A stretch of 64,000 nucleotides of DNA from Leptodontidium sp. MPI-SDFR-AT-0119 (lineage: Eukaryota; Ascomycota; Leotiomycetes; Helotiales; Leptodontidiaceae): the NCBI GenBank assembly GCA_020726505.1, contig JAHLEZ010000002.1, forward strand, positions 5,577,012-5,641,011, in the 5' to 3' direction. Made by a program: the position numbers and the translations under genes. Within the stretch, counting starts at the first letter, position 1, and each line of letters opens with the position of its first letter. Of this stretch, positions 35,501 to 46,324 are shown piece by piece. The notes under the pieces were generated by a model, which worked only from the letters and a program-made list of their open reading frames with translations, was not told the DNA's origin and searched no databases.

Positions 35501-36189
35501 CAAATAGTAGTAAAAGTAGTAAATAATATAATTAAACTTAATAAGCTCATCCTTATACTACTTATTTTCAGCGCATACCTTAGAATAATAAAGTTAAACC
35601 CCTTAAATCCGTCAGTTGAGTAATGTGTAGCTACAATTAAGAAAGTTATAAAGAAGGTATAAAAAATTTATATTACGCGTAAAGTTAACGATACGTTAAC
35701 TATATAAAACGGCCTTAAAACTACTTATATTTACAATCTCTACCTTAATAATTAAGTTCTAGTATATTAAGAGAGTAAAAAATAGAGAGGACCTTACGAT
35801 TTCTTAAGTATTAAGGGAGAATTATATAAGATCGACATAAGAAATAAGAGAATACGTACGTTTTAATCGACTATAGTTTGTCCCTTTAAGACAGATACCT
35901 TTAATATTAAACGACAAAAAGAAAACTTACTAGAGGATATTTATAAGTAATATTTAAAATCCTTAATTAAAAACACTACTAAAATAACACTAAATCTACC
36001 CTAAATCGCTATTTAAATTCTATTTATAAAACACCTCCTAGATTTACTAATTATTAATAACGATTATAATACTAAAGTATTTTTAACTAAGAAGGAGACA
36101 AAGGACCGGGAGCTATTTATTAAACTTCGAGCTAAAGGGAAGATTATAGCGCTTAGATTATTATTTTAATAGTCCCGAAGGACAGAATA

Positions 36190-37690
36190 CGAAGTACTTA
36201 TTAAAAGGGGTGTTTTTATGCCTATCTATAAGGACGACCCTAGAGTAAAAGGCCACCGCATCTTTAAGTCAAGAATAATAAACAAAGTCAAAGGTAAAGA
36301 GACGTTAACTTTATATAAGAAGTTAAGATTAGTAATTTAGTACTTTAATAATAAAAAGAAGAAAGAAATACTGACTTAGTCTTTAATAATCTAACGGTCT
36401 AGCCAGCGGTTACTTATTTTCTTAGCCGCTACTGTCAAGTACTTAAATCGCCTCTAAAACTAGTCTAAATCCCATCTGGCTATTAAGGACATCACTTAAG
36501 CTTACGTCTAAGTAAAAATAAGGCTTTTCCGAGACATTTTTACATAGCTACTAGAAGAGATCGCAGGAGATTTCCCTCTTAGTATAATATTTATAATAGT
36601 ATTACTATTATATAGTATACTTAAGTCCGGAAACTATTAGTTTAATATATACTATAAATATTATATAGAAAACTTATAAATAAAGACGTTAATATATAAC
36701 TTATATTTACTAATTAGTACTAAGGAAAGCTATAACTTTAGAGTTATAGGAATGTAAACAAACGACACGTTAATTTTAGGAGATGAGGACTTTTTAGTAA
36801 GAGAGTAGAATAAGATTATTAAGACTAGTTTTTTAATAAAGCTAATATAAGTACTACTCCTTACTAAAACTATTACGTTTAATAAGTATACTATCTCTAT
36901 AAACAAGGACAGCCTTTATATATCTCAAAAGGGTTAGGGAGTAAGGCTAAAACTAGTCGACATAAGAAAAGAGGACTATAAGAAGGCTTATAAAGAATAA
37001 CGAGCTCGTGTAGCCTATCTTGCCACTATATATTAACTAAAAGTAACATTTAATCTCTTAGTCGCAACATAATATTAGGATCCGACAAAAGACGACGTTA
37101 AGGCCTTAAACTTACGTCTTAAATAGCAAATAAATAACTTAAAAAGAGGACTCTAATATATACTAGTTAATTTATAGTCTGCGAAAGTCTACGTTTTTAT
37201 AAATAGTTCTTTTACTAATAATAAAGACTTAAGTTTATAAATAAGTTTCGTATTAGTAATTAGTGCCGAAATAGTAAGGGATACGCAATTTACCCTAACT
37301 AGTAATATCGTGTATATTAGCTTAATAAAATATAAAAGAGTAACTCGTGTAATACTCATATTAGAGTTATATATTATAGTAGCTAATATTAATATATTAA
37401 TCTCTTTAAGTACGACTATTAATATAGTAACTGACAAGCTTGACTTCCCACGTCTTCTTATTATTATTTACACGGATTCTTTATCCCTTTATAAGTATAT
37501 TGTTAAGCTTAGTATAATAAAAGAGAAGCGCCTCATAATCGATATTATAGCTATTCGTCAATTATATAAGCGTAGAGAACTAACGGAGGTTCGATAAATT
37601 AATGGCGCTAATAATCCTACTAACACTATGACGAAAAGTGCTCTGAATAAGGCTCTTCGGGATTTTATTAACACTAATATCCTTATTATT
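36190..37690 (+). pseudogene. Copia reverse transcriptase and RNase H region
   Basis: Reads in pieces: FKSRIINKVKGKETLTLY, AATVKYLNRL, LAIKDIT, LFRDIFT, then the RNase H block RVTRVILILELYIIVANINI, VTDKLDFPRLLIIIYTDSLS, IDIIAIRQLYKRRELTEVR and the tail NPTNTMTKSALNKALRDFI. The order and wording match fungal Ty1/copia pol C-termini. No intact open frame longer than about 95 codons remains. Confidence 0.75.
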
Positions 37691-38289
37691 AAATTAGAGG
37701 GTTAAATTTAATAGTCAACTAGAATCGATTCAGACTAATAACAGAGGGGTTTCTTACACTCGTTAATTTTTTTTTATTATCTATATATTTCCTTATAACT
37801 CTTATTTTTATTAATTCATTACTTGCGATTATTTTTATATTTAATTAATTTACGAAGTTAAAAATACACTTGATTTAGTTCTAAACACCCTCTAATTTAA
37901 AGTACTAATAGGCGGCCTTATGACGACACTTTAATAAGGACAAACTACTGGTTTCACTATAAGGGGCTACTCTTATATAGTAGTATAAAGAAAGTGCCGC
38001 TACGAAGAACTTACTACGAAGTTAATCCGAAATAAAGCCGAATCCCCTATATATATATATTAAGGAGAGGTTCTTCCTCTTCCCCCTCCTCTTCCCTTAC
38101 GTTATAGCGGCGACTTCAGCGGAGACGCTTAATAAGAGCATCGTCCTTACTACCGTCCTCCTTATTACGCTTAGTGGCGGCAAAGGAGACGACAGTGAGG
38201 AGCTAGTTCAGGACTAGTACTGTCTCTTATAATACAAAAGTTATTAATACTTAAGAGCCTTAATATTAAAAAGGGATAAAGGGTTTAAC

Positions 38290-38520
38290 TTATTACTTAC
38301 GAGTTAATTAAGCTAGCGATTTCCCGGCGCATAGCGCGCGTTTCCTTTAATAACGCTAACAATAACTCCTTAGTAGTCTTTAATACGCTAATAGCGGCGA
38401 CTAATAATGCCGAATTAATTAATTTAGCGGCAGTAATAATAGCTTCTTTATCTTTTACCTCGAGGGCAACAATTAGACGAAAGTATTCTTTAGCGACAAA
38501 TTACAGAATCTATTATATAT
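38290..38520 (-). pseudogene. Antisense reading-frame relic inside the copia element
   Basis: On the minus strand this stretch reads continuously as VALEVKDKEAIITAAKLINS, then ALLVAAISVLKTTKELLLAL and LKETRAMRREIASLINS before a stop: helix-rich and amphipathic, far longer than chance in such stop-rich DNA. Upstream (to about 38800) the same strand gives partly readable text with a few RIP-type stops. I do not recognise a family. It lies between pol and the right LTR. Confidence 0.35.
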
Positions 38521-39211
38521 TAGTAACCGTATATTTAAAGTACTTTCGGCGAGGATTCGGATATAATTTAAAATAAGGAAAAGAAATAAGAATACTTACT
38601 AAGTTATATTAGGACTTTTTCTTTATATAGTACGCGTATTTCTTACTCTTAAGATTATTAAAGGTATATTTATAAGACGGATTCTTTGTGAGGAGGCGGA
38701 CGTACTAAATATAGTATTTACGGTAGGCGAGGTCGAGCGCTCTTGTGAGTATTAATATAGGCACTGTTTTCAGTTAGTACACCGTTTCCTTACTGAACTA
38801 TCTCCGAAGAGTATATTTACTTTTAGGTTATCTATTTGATTTAATATAGTCTTCTTAGAAATATTAGTTTTTAAGCTATATTAGGCGAATTAGAGAAATT
38901 AGAAAGCAATATACGTACAGTAGTTATATATATGTTGGCTAAAGGAGACTCTAAATCTTTAGAGGAAAGCGACATATATATATCTATCACGTTATATAAT
39001 ACTAAGGATTCCTATTATTACTAGTTTTCACTTAACCTCGCTACTACGTCTCGCTATATTCGGACCCCTTTCGGAACACTTTCGGAACACTATTAAATCG
39101 AGATTAGACGATGTCAGATACTCTATTATTTTATTTATTATTTCTTATATATTATTAGTTGTTTACTTTTACGTATATTAGAAATAGTTTTTCTAAAAGA
39201 AGTTTTACTAG

Positions 39212-39467
39212 TATTAGTCTATAAGTCCTTGTATAAGTATACTTTAGTCTAGAAAAAGTAGTGTGAGTTAAAGTTAAGGGTTAGAGCCTAGCCAGACTAG
39301 TTTTAGTGGAGATTTAGTAGTGTTTCGTAGTATATAGTCTAGCTCTCTTCACACTCTCTTAGAATATATATAGATTTTGAACTATATATTTATTACTCTA
39401 TTGCTATACTCGCATTAGAATATATTCACATATGCGGCGTGGTACATGAACCGGTACTGCACTGACA
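39212..39467 (+). repeat. Right LTR of the copia element
   Basis: 256 bp; starts TATTAGTCTATAAGTCC (RIP-changed version of the left LTR start) and ends GGTACTGCACTGACA. All differences from the left LTR that I found are C/T or G/A transitions and there is no length change. Confidence 0.92.
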
Positions 39468-39472
39468 GAATT
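39468..39472. repeat. Target-site duplication of the nested copia element, right copy
   Basis: GAATT immediately after the right LTR, identical to 31889-31893. Confidence 0.9.
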
Positions 39473-41840
39473 GTTTAATTTAAAAAGATTTAAGAAATTA
39501 CTTTTGAATTTTATTATATTAAATAATATATCCTTTCGAGTAATTACTTTAATATCTTTTAAAAAGCTCTTACTATATTTATCAAATAATATTCCTTCGG
39601 TATATTATAAGGCTCTTAAAGAAGACTTAATTTCTATTTATAAAAAGAAACAACTTCTTATTTAAAAAAAGCTAAATTAATAAATAAAAAGTAACGGAAG
39701 TTTTTCGTTAACTTTAGACGAGTAGACAATTATTAATCAAGATGTTTATTTCACTATTACTATTTGAGTTACTTAATAAACCTTTATTTATATATTAATA
39801 CTAACTTATTAATTAGTTATTTTATTAATAAGAACTTTAAACTTAAGTCTTATTTATTAGCTATAAAAGATTTAAAGGAAAAACACTCTAGCTTATATTT
39901 AAATAATATCTTATTAAAGACATTAAAAGAGTATAATATTAAATATAATATTATTAGGTAAGTAATAAATCTACCTTTATATTAATAATAAATACTAATA
40001 TTTTAAATAGTATTATAAGAGACAATGTTAGCCCTAACGATACACTTATTAATACTGTAGGAGGGACGAACCCTAATCTATACAATAAGAGGGTAGTATA
40101 TAGCGAGCCACCGGAGGAGATTTTAGGCTCTATAAATAACAGATTAATTAAATCTAAAGATATTATATATCTAAAGAATACGAATCGGCAAAGAAGGGGA
40201 GGAAAAAGAGTTATAATAAATAAAATATATCTAGTGTTACGTTATTGACGTTCTGTAATTAAGTGTTAGCTCCTTATATATGCGAAAGACTAGCGCAGTC
40301 ATGTGACAAAAGAAATCAAGGGCTGTACCCACTATAATACCTTTCGAAAACACTATTTAGTATCGGGTATTAAATTTACTAGAGATATTTCGTATTTAGT
40401 ACACGTACTTCATATTATTGTTTAAGATATATTAAAGTCTCTTATTAAAGATGCTTATAACGACTTAGATAATAGAAATATCTTTAATATAGAAAATAAA
40501 GAGCCTATTAAAGAAGAAAGTAAGTTTATAAATCTATTTTTATTAATATATATATATATATACTAATTCATATTAGGTAATTCATTGGTTTTATAGAAAA
40601 AAATACGAAAAATTATAATCGGAATTAAATATTCACAAGAAAATATGCGATTATTACGAAGATAAATAGAGGTATTAGAAATTACAAACCCGAAAGTACC
40701 TTAATTAGGTTAGTTATTATAATCTTATTAATAAGTTTATTATAAGCTAACTTTATTAGATCAAAAAACTAGATAGTCTTCAACTTATAATATATTAAAA
40801 GAATTTATTAATCTTTAGCCAGCTATTAAGTCGGTTATTAATTTATCTGATTCTAAGCTTTTTAAGAAGAATAAAGAAGCTCTATTACTACGACGAGACG
40901 TTAATATAACTTATATAAAGAATTATCTTAAGATATTCTCTATATTTGTTAAAGCAACTACAAAATTACAAGCCGAGAATTACCCGACTATATATTACCT
41001 TATTCTAGAAGTATATTCTATATTACTCGATTAGAGAGTATTAAAAATGAATTAAATGTAAGTTATTAATCCTTATTAATTTTTATATACGAGATATTTA
41101 TTAATAATTAACTAGGATTTGAATTTTTCTAAAGTTATTGATAAAGGAATAGTTAAATTACGAAAATATTTTCCTAAACAAGGAATATTAACAAATAATA
41201 AAGCTTTATACTTATCTTTACTTCTAAATCCTAGGATTAAAAGAGAAGGTTTAGAAGCTATAAGCCTTAATAGGAGTCAAGTTATAAATATCTATAGTCG
41301 ATTATATGAAGATTATCAAATGTAAGTTAAATTCTTATTATTTTATTAATATTGTTTACTAATTACTTTTATAGTTTTAAACAAGACTATTTAGCTATAT
41401 AACTACTTATAAGTGAAGCCGAGGCTTTAGACTTATATAATAATAACGATAACGATAACGACCTTAATATATATATTAAAGATAACGAAGAAGATAATTT
41501 AGACGAACTAAATATTTATTTTTAAGAAAAAAGGGCTAATCAACAAGTAAGTATTAATAATAATAATTTATTTTAAAATTAAAAATACTAACTTATTACT
41601 AAATTAAGCCTTTAAGCTTTTAGCTTAGTAATAAAGATAAATATCCTATTTTATCTTTATTAGCTAGGACTTATTTACAAATACCGGCTACTTTAACTTC
41701 TTTAAAAAGGGTTTTTAGCCAAGGCGCTAGAATTATTAATAAAGACCGTAATAGGCTAAATAAAGATACTTTGGAGTATATAATAGCCTTAAAAAGTTGG
41801 GGTCTTTTTAGTAAAGAGAAGGAGGAAATAAAATAGGATA
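39473..41840 (+). pseudogene. hAT transposase, 3' part
   Basis: Continues the transposase after the nested element, in several frames with remnants of introns. Blocks in order: KRFKKLLLNFIILNNISFR; YYKALKEDLISIYKKKQLL; SLTLDEWTIINQD; LKEKHSSLYLNNILLKTLKE; DISYLVHVLHIIVQDILKSL; NFSKVIDKGIVKLRKYFPKQ; NPRIKREGLEAISLNRSQVI; and the dimerisation region FSQGARIINKDRNRLNKDT. Order and spacing match fungal hAT transposases. Confidence 0.7.
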
Positions 41841-42079
41841 TAATAGATAATAACTTTAAAATTGTTAATTAGTTAGTTTATTAGTTAGTTTATTAGTTAG
41901 CTTATTAATTAGCTTATTATTTATATTCAAAGACCTTAATTCCTTATATAATACTTTGATTAAATTAATTAAAAGTGATTAATTAATCAAATCAAATCAA
42001 GCATAAAAAAAACTTAATCAAATCAAATCAAATTTTAATTGATTTAATTTGATTTAAATCGATTAATTTGATTTTTTTT

Positions 42080-43474
42080 CCTTACGCTGAGTTCTCATAA
42101 ACTTTTGGAACAAGTTCGTCCTACTGCAAGACGACACTCTGCGTTCAGCGACATGCTGCACCTGACTCGCCACCATGCAAGCTGGTTTTGGATGAGGCAG
42201 CATTTCCACTTGGTAGTATATGAGAAGCTCCATCTCTGGCTCTGATTGTTAGCAGCAAGAGATCAGATTGTGCTCAGCTACTGCAGGGCGAGCGACCCGC
42301 TTGCAACTTCAAGATCCAGGAAGATAGCAAGAAGTCTCTGGGGCAGAAGGGATGCTACCATGCTCCTTGAGGGTGCACAGTTGAGCTCGGCAGCCACTTT
42401 CGCGCGTCCCTTACTAATACCTTCCGGATTCGACTTGAGTGGCACGCATGATAAGCAGCCAGGTTGTCGGCGAAATGGCATGCGGCAATATCAATAATGG
42501 CAATCGCTGGTACGGTAGTACAGCGGTCCCGTTTGCACTTGCACGCCACACAGGCAGGAATACTTCCAACGGGTATCTCGCCCATCCCATTGTCAGCTTT
42601 CGATATCAGCAGAAGTATCTTCGCTTGAAAATGCTAGCCACACCGACGCAACAGGTCCACTTGACGGTGTCCGTTGACAGCATGTTTGTATCATATGCCA
42701 GAAGTGTCGAAAATCTTTCAGCAATCGTTGCAAGCCCCGATGTCAAAGCCGAAGGCGCGAAGCTTGGAATATTGGCTTAGAGACCCCACAGTATGGAATC
42801 CGACTCTGCCTTCATCGAACCATGTCTGCCAAAATTTTGGCCTGGCAAGCCACAAAGCACTAGAGATCCAGTAAAGGCAGGTTGTCCGGCCTCAGAGCTA
42901 CCTGTGGGCAGCAAGACACGGGACTCTATCTGTCAACAATCTAATCAGATCGAAGATTTCAATGCCCACTCATTTTAACCGCATGCCGGATTGTGGTGTC
43001 AGAATCCAATCTCGGCCATCATCTCCCAGACGTCTTGGCTAGAACATCCTCAGCTAGCGACATGCTCTATTGAGTCAGTTTGCGAGCCGTATCACAATAA
43101 GATGGTCGTGTTAAAGCGACCAAGTTTCGGTGGCTTGAAGAACCAGGTGTGAACATATTGCCCATTCTACGGCATTCGTGTCGAAGCGGGAAGAACGATG
43201 TCCGCAGTCGGTGTCCAAATGACACTCTTCTTTGCTGTCTCTCAGGTCACACTCATGCTTTCGAATCGTTCGCAAACTGTGATTCTGTATCTCTTAAGGA
43301 ATTGATGAATTTAGCAATCTCAAACTAACAAATCAGCCGTGTTCGAGGAGAGAACGATATTAAACGCTGGAATAAGCGCTATAGGGCTCTTGCTTTTTCA
43401 ACGGCGGAAAGAGCAGTAAGCCCGAGCCAATGACTCGGAGGTGGCCTTATCCTCAATGTTGATGGCAACCAGAC
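42080..43474. other. Normal-composition island between hAT and MULE
   Basis: About 1.4 kb of balanced base composition lacking RIP signs. Several reading frames of 60-110 codons overlap on both strands (for example 42439..42780 +), none with a recognisable motif. Probably original chromosome sequence or a decayed gene; I cannot assign it. Confidence 0.5.
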
Positions 43475-43483
43475 CATGGCGAG
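43475..43483. repeat. Target-site duplication of the MULE, left copy
   Basis: CATGGCGAG directly before the left terminal inverted repeat; the same nine bases follow the right one at 46117-46125. Confidence 0.88.
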
Positions 43484-43536
43484 GAGTGTTGATACACAGA
43501 CGCTGCTTTAATGATATATAGATGCTGCCTCCCCAC
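43484..43536 (+). repeat. MULE terminal inverted repeat, left
   Basis: Starts GAGTGTTGATACACAGACGC and ends GATGCTGCCTCCCCAC. It pairs with 46065-46116; the mismatches are transitions, with the left copy carrying more T/A. Confidence 0.9.
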
Positions 43537-43710
43537 TTTCTCTTCCGGAAACGTCGGTGGTGAGCCCTCTACTCCCCCTGCCACCAAATTTGTATAGGAC
43601 ATGTCGTATTAGATACACCGTGTCTGTTTACTCACGAGCATTTGGTCGAATTGGTCGATTCCGGTCGGTTTTAGTCGATTTTGAAGCTTCTAACTCTCAC
43701 TTTGCTCGTA

Positions 43711-45870
43711 GCCATGTCTTCTTCTCCCATTGAATCACTTTCATTACCTCCTACTGGCTTTTACCCTTCTTTTAATGCTCTCTTTAATGCGGCACAAGCT
43801 TATGCTGCCTCTGCCGGTTATGCCTTTACTACCGAACGTAGTACGAAGAATAGGCAAGGGCGAGTCAAAAAGACTTTGAGTTATAAGAAAGGTGGCCACG
43901 ATTTCAAACCTAAAGTGAAGGATATTAATCGAATTCGTCAGCGTTCAACCTTTAAAGCCGATTACCCCTTTCTAGTCTATGCCAAAGAGAGACTTACAGG
44001 TCAATGGGAGCTCTGCCACAGTCAAACAACTACTACTAAAGAGTATAATCACCCTCTTAGTAATCCTCAAGCCTTCGCAGAGCATCGTCGACGAGAACTC
44101 AACGCTAGAGGTGTTTCGACAATAATAATAACTCACTATATTAACGGTATTCCTGCCTCTCGAACTGCCTCTGTCCTCCGAAGCCAACTCGAAGGCTCGA
44201 TTCTTATCTATCGAGATATATATAACGTGATATCGAAGTATAATCGCGAGGCTCGTGGAGCTGCCAGTCCTGCTAAAGCTTTGATTCGAGATTTAGAGGT
44301 TGAAGAAGCCGCTAAGAAGGTAATATTTAAGTACGAGAGAGATAGAGACGGCTATATATTAATACTCTTTGTGGCAGATCAACGGAGTATCGACTACTTG
44401 AATTAGTACCCTAATATCTTGCTTTTGGACAATACTTATAAGACGAATAAGTTTGATATGCCTCTCGTCGACGTTCTAGGTATTAATAATATGGGGCAGT
44501 CGTTTTTAGTCGCTTTTACTTTTGTCGATTCTGAGTCGGAAGACAACTACCTTAAAGTTATACGTAAAATCAGCTCTCTTTATAAGGAGGGAGTCTTCAT
44601 ATCGATAATCAGTACAGATTGCGAACTTGCCTTGATTAATACTATTAACGTTACCTTTCTTACGATTTAAACGAAACGATTTCTATACTTTTGGTATATC
44701 TGTAAGAACGTGTTAGTAAACTGCAAAGGAAATTTCCTTACTATAGAATAGTGGGAAGAGTTCTAGAAAGGTTTCGCTATTGTGGCTTAGGTATTATCTG
44801 ATTAGTAATATATCGACATATTAGAAGAATTTCAAGATAAATTTAACTAGAATAACGGCGAGCTTTAGTCTATCGAATTTGCGAACGCGTCCCCTAACGA
44901 ATTAACGATTACTGCGAATAAGAATTTAAAGAAGGAAGTTATAGCATATGTTACTGGTCAGTAGTTTACACTATATCACAAGTATTTCGTTCGAGCGTGG
45001 GTTAATCAATACTTTAATAGAGGCCTTAGTGCTACCTCTCGATTAGAGGGAGCTTACTACGTACTCAAGAATTAGATTAGAGCACTTACTAAAGATCTCA
45101 CACGTGTTTAGTAGTTAATTCGGCTTGCAATTGCCTCTCAATTGAACGAAAATGAAGCCATAAAACACCGACAAGCTCAAGTAACGCCTGCCAGCCTCTC
45201 TAGTCGATTCTACTATTTATTAGTAGGCAAAATCAGCCACTTTGGCTTACACGCTTTACGAAAACAACACAAGCTTTGGCGTTAACACAGAAGTAAGTAG
45301 AACCCTCCGGCATATATAAGTTCATGAAGTCGTTCGATGGGAATGCCGTATTAATATATAATTTAAGAGCGAGAGGCTAATAATTAAGGTACGATTTGCT
45401 CTGTGACTTGATGTCTTTTGAAGGCTTATTTATTAATATTCTATACTAGCTTTCACACCATTCGATTTCCACCCTTATTGGCATTTAGTGCGGCCTGCTC
45501 TAGGGTTTGCCTTTGAACTCCCTCCTCTTTTGATTCTCGACTTAATATTAAGGCAAAATCGTCGTTTTAGGGAAGTAGAATAGAGGGCCTTGAGCAAACA
45601 ACACAACAGGCATATGCTCGTAGAATCTGGCCGTATTCTCAGCTAATTTGAGCGTGTACCGCGCGAGAATGGGCAAGCTCGATTGGCCCATTGCTTAGCC
45701 TGTACTTTATATAATCACGACAAAAGGAGGTGTATTAGTTGTCGCCACATAGGGCATAATAGGAGCAATTGTCCCTTCTTATATGAGAAGACATCGGCAA
45801 TGCCTCGAACTGGTGGAATACCTCATTTTCAGGGCTAGAATCAGCTGTATTAGCTAGTATTTACATCGCA
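43711..45870 (+). pseudogene. MULE transposase, broken by stops
   Basis: ATG at 43711 (SSSPIESLSLPPTGFYPSF); an N-terminal DNA-binding-like domain follows (AYAASAGYAFTTERSTKNRQ). One frame continues past a TAG at 44404-44406 into the transposase core: LLLDNTYKTNKFDMPLVDVL, FLVAFTFVDSESEDNY, ISTDCELALINTI, then ICKNVLVNCKGNF, KYFVRAWVNQYFNRG and TSRLEGAYYVLKN. From about 45470 a +1 frame carries the C-terminus FHPYWHLVRPALGFAF and a CCHC knuckle CISCRHIGHNRSNC (45731 onward), so an intron or frameshift lies at 45281-45470. Most in-frame stops are TAG in place of Trp or Gln. Not functional as it stands. Confidence 0.8.
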
Positions 45871-46064
45871 ATTGTCTTGAAGCTAAGGGGGGGGAGAGTT
45901 AAAAGTGATTCCGGGAACCTAGTATAATTAGTCATTTTGTATATTAGTATCTTTCCCTTTTGATTAAACATTAAATTATAATTTTTAGTTGTATAACACG
46001 TATAATTACGCGTTAAATTGTTTAGTATTACGTAGTAGAATCTGAGGATTCTGCCGTATTTAAT

Positions 46065-46116
46065 GTGGGGAGGCAGCGTCTGCATATCGTTGAGGCAGCG
46101 TCTGTGTATCAACACT
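46065..46116 (-). repeat. MULE terminal inverted repeat, right
   Basis: Ends CTGTGTATCAACACT on the + strand. Internally it repeats the core GAGGCAGCGTCTG twice. Less RIP-changed than the left copy. Confidence 0.9.
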
Positions 46117-46125
46117 CATGGCGAG
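46117..46125. repeat. Target-site duplication of the MULE, right copy
   Basis: CATGGCGAG, identical to 43475-43483. Confidence 0.88.
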
Positions 46126-46324
46126 CGTTGCAGAGGCCAAAAGGGGTTCGCTTAGTCAGCCGAGGCTGGATCTTGGCCCAGGGCTGAACCTCAAACATCC
46201 AGTATCCAATGAAAGGGGCCATTCCAAAGCCACGAACTGTACCTTTTGATACAACCGCCGACACTCGAAGCAATGTTGAGCTTTCTAGAACATACGCCGG
46301 CGACGGCTTCGAACATATGTCGAA

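Larger units (their letters stand above)
31894..39467 (+). mobile_element. Nested Ty1/copia LTR retrotransposon, RIP-mutated
   Basis: 7,574 bp with two 256-bp LTRs and a 5-bp target duplication, inserted in the hAT transposase. Integrase comes before reverse transcriptase, so it is Ty1/copia. Recognisable parts on the + strand: gag-pre-integrase-like HRLYKRFRHPLVRR (about 34940), integrase core DYSTNFNSKEFRS (35306-35497), reverse transcriptase (about 36230-37100, including KGKETLTLYKKLRLVI-like and AYVQVKIRLFRDIF-like text), and RNase H (IIIYTDSLSLYKYIVKL, RRELTEVR; 37310-37597). The many in-frame stops are mostly TAG or TAA from Trp and Gln codons. About 1.5 kb between pol and the right LTR has no pol homology and contains an antisense reading frame. 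Confidence 0.88.
30779..42079 (+). mobile_element. hAT DNA transposon, RIP-mutated, split by a nested copia element
   Basis: Bounded on both sides by TCAAA-rich arrays with internal palindromes (30781-30850 and 41975-42075), probably the subterminal repeats. Coding starts near 31350 (ATG; SSSQETISAINKLN). After the nested element it continues with FKRFKKLLLNFIILNNISFR and SLTLDEWTIINQDVYF, then DISYLVHVLHIIVQDILKSL (about 40390), NPRIKREGLEAI (about 41230) and the C-terminal hAT dimerisation segment YPILSLLARTYLQIPATLTS, FSQGARIINKDRNRLNKDT, YIIALKSWGLFS (about 41640-41815). Many TAG/TAA stops, so dead. Without the nested element it is about 3.7 kb, normal for fungal hATs. I could not identify the 8-bp target duplication. 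Confidence 0.75.
43484..46116 (+). mobile_element. Mutator-like (MULE) DNA transposon with both ends
   Basis: 2,633 bp with about 53-bp terminal inverted repeats (43484-43536 and 46065-46116), both beginning AGTGTTGATACACAGACGC read inward, and a 9-bp target duplication. The repeats differ only by RIP-type transitions. The interior carries a degenerate MULE transposase on the + strand. Inserted about 200 bp upstream of the HET gene start. The outermost G of the left repeat has no counterpart if the duplication is nine bases; with an eight-base duplication the ends are symmetrical. Confidence 0.9.

Noticed and set aside
30770..42090. 8-bp target duplication for the hAT element
   Set aside because: CCTGTACG-like words on the left and CCTTACGC on the right look similar but are not identical; not claimed.
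42355..42585. Minus-strand frame with CVACKCKRDRC, resembling half a Zn2Cys6 cluster
   Set aside because: The following cysteines do not fit the zinc-cluster spacing and no transcription-factor domain follows; overlapping frames are equally long.
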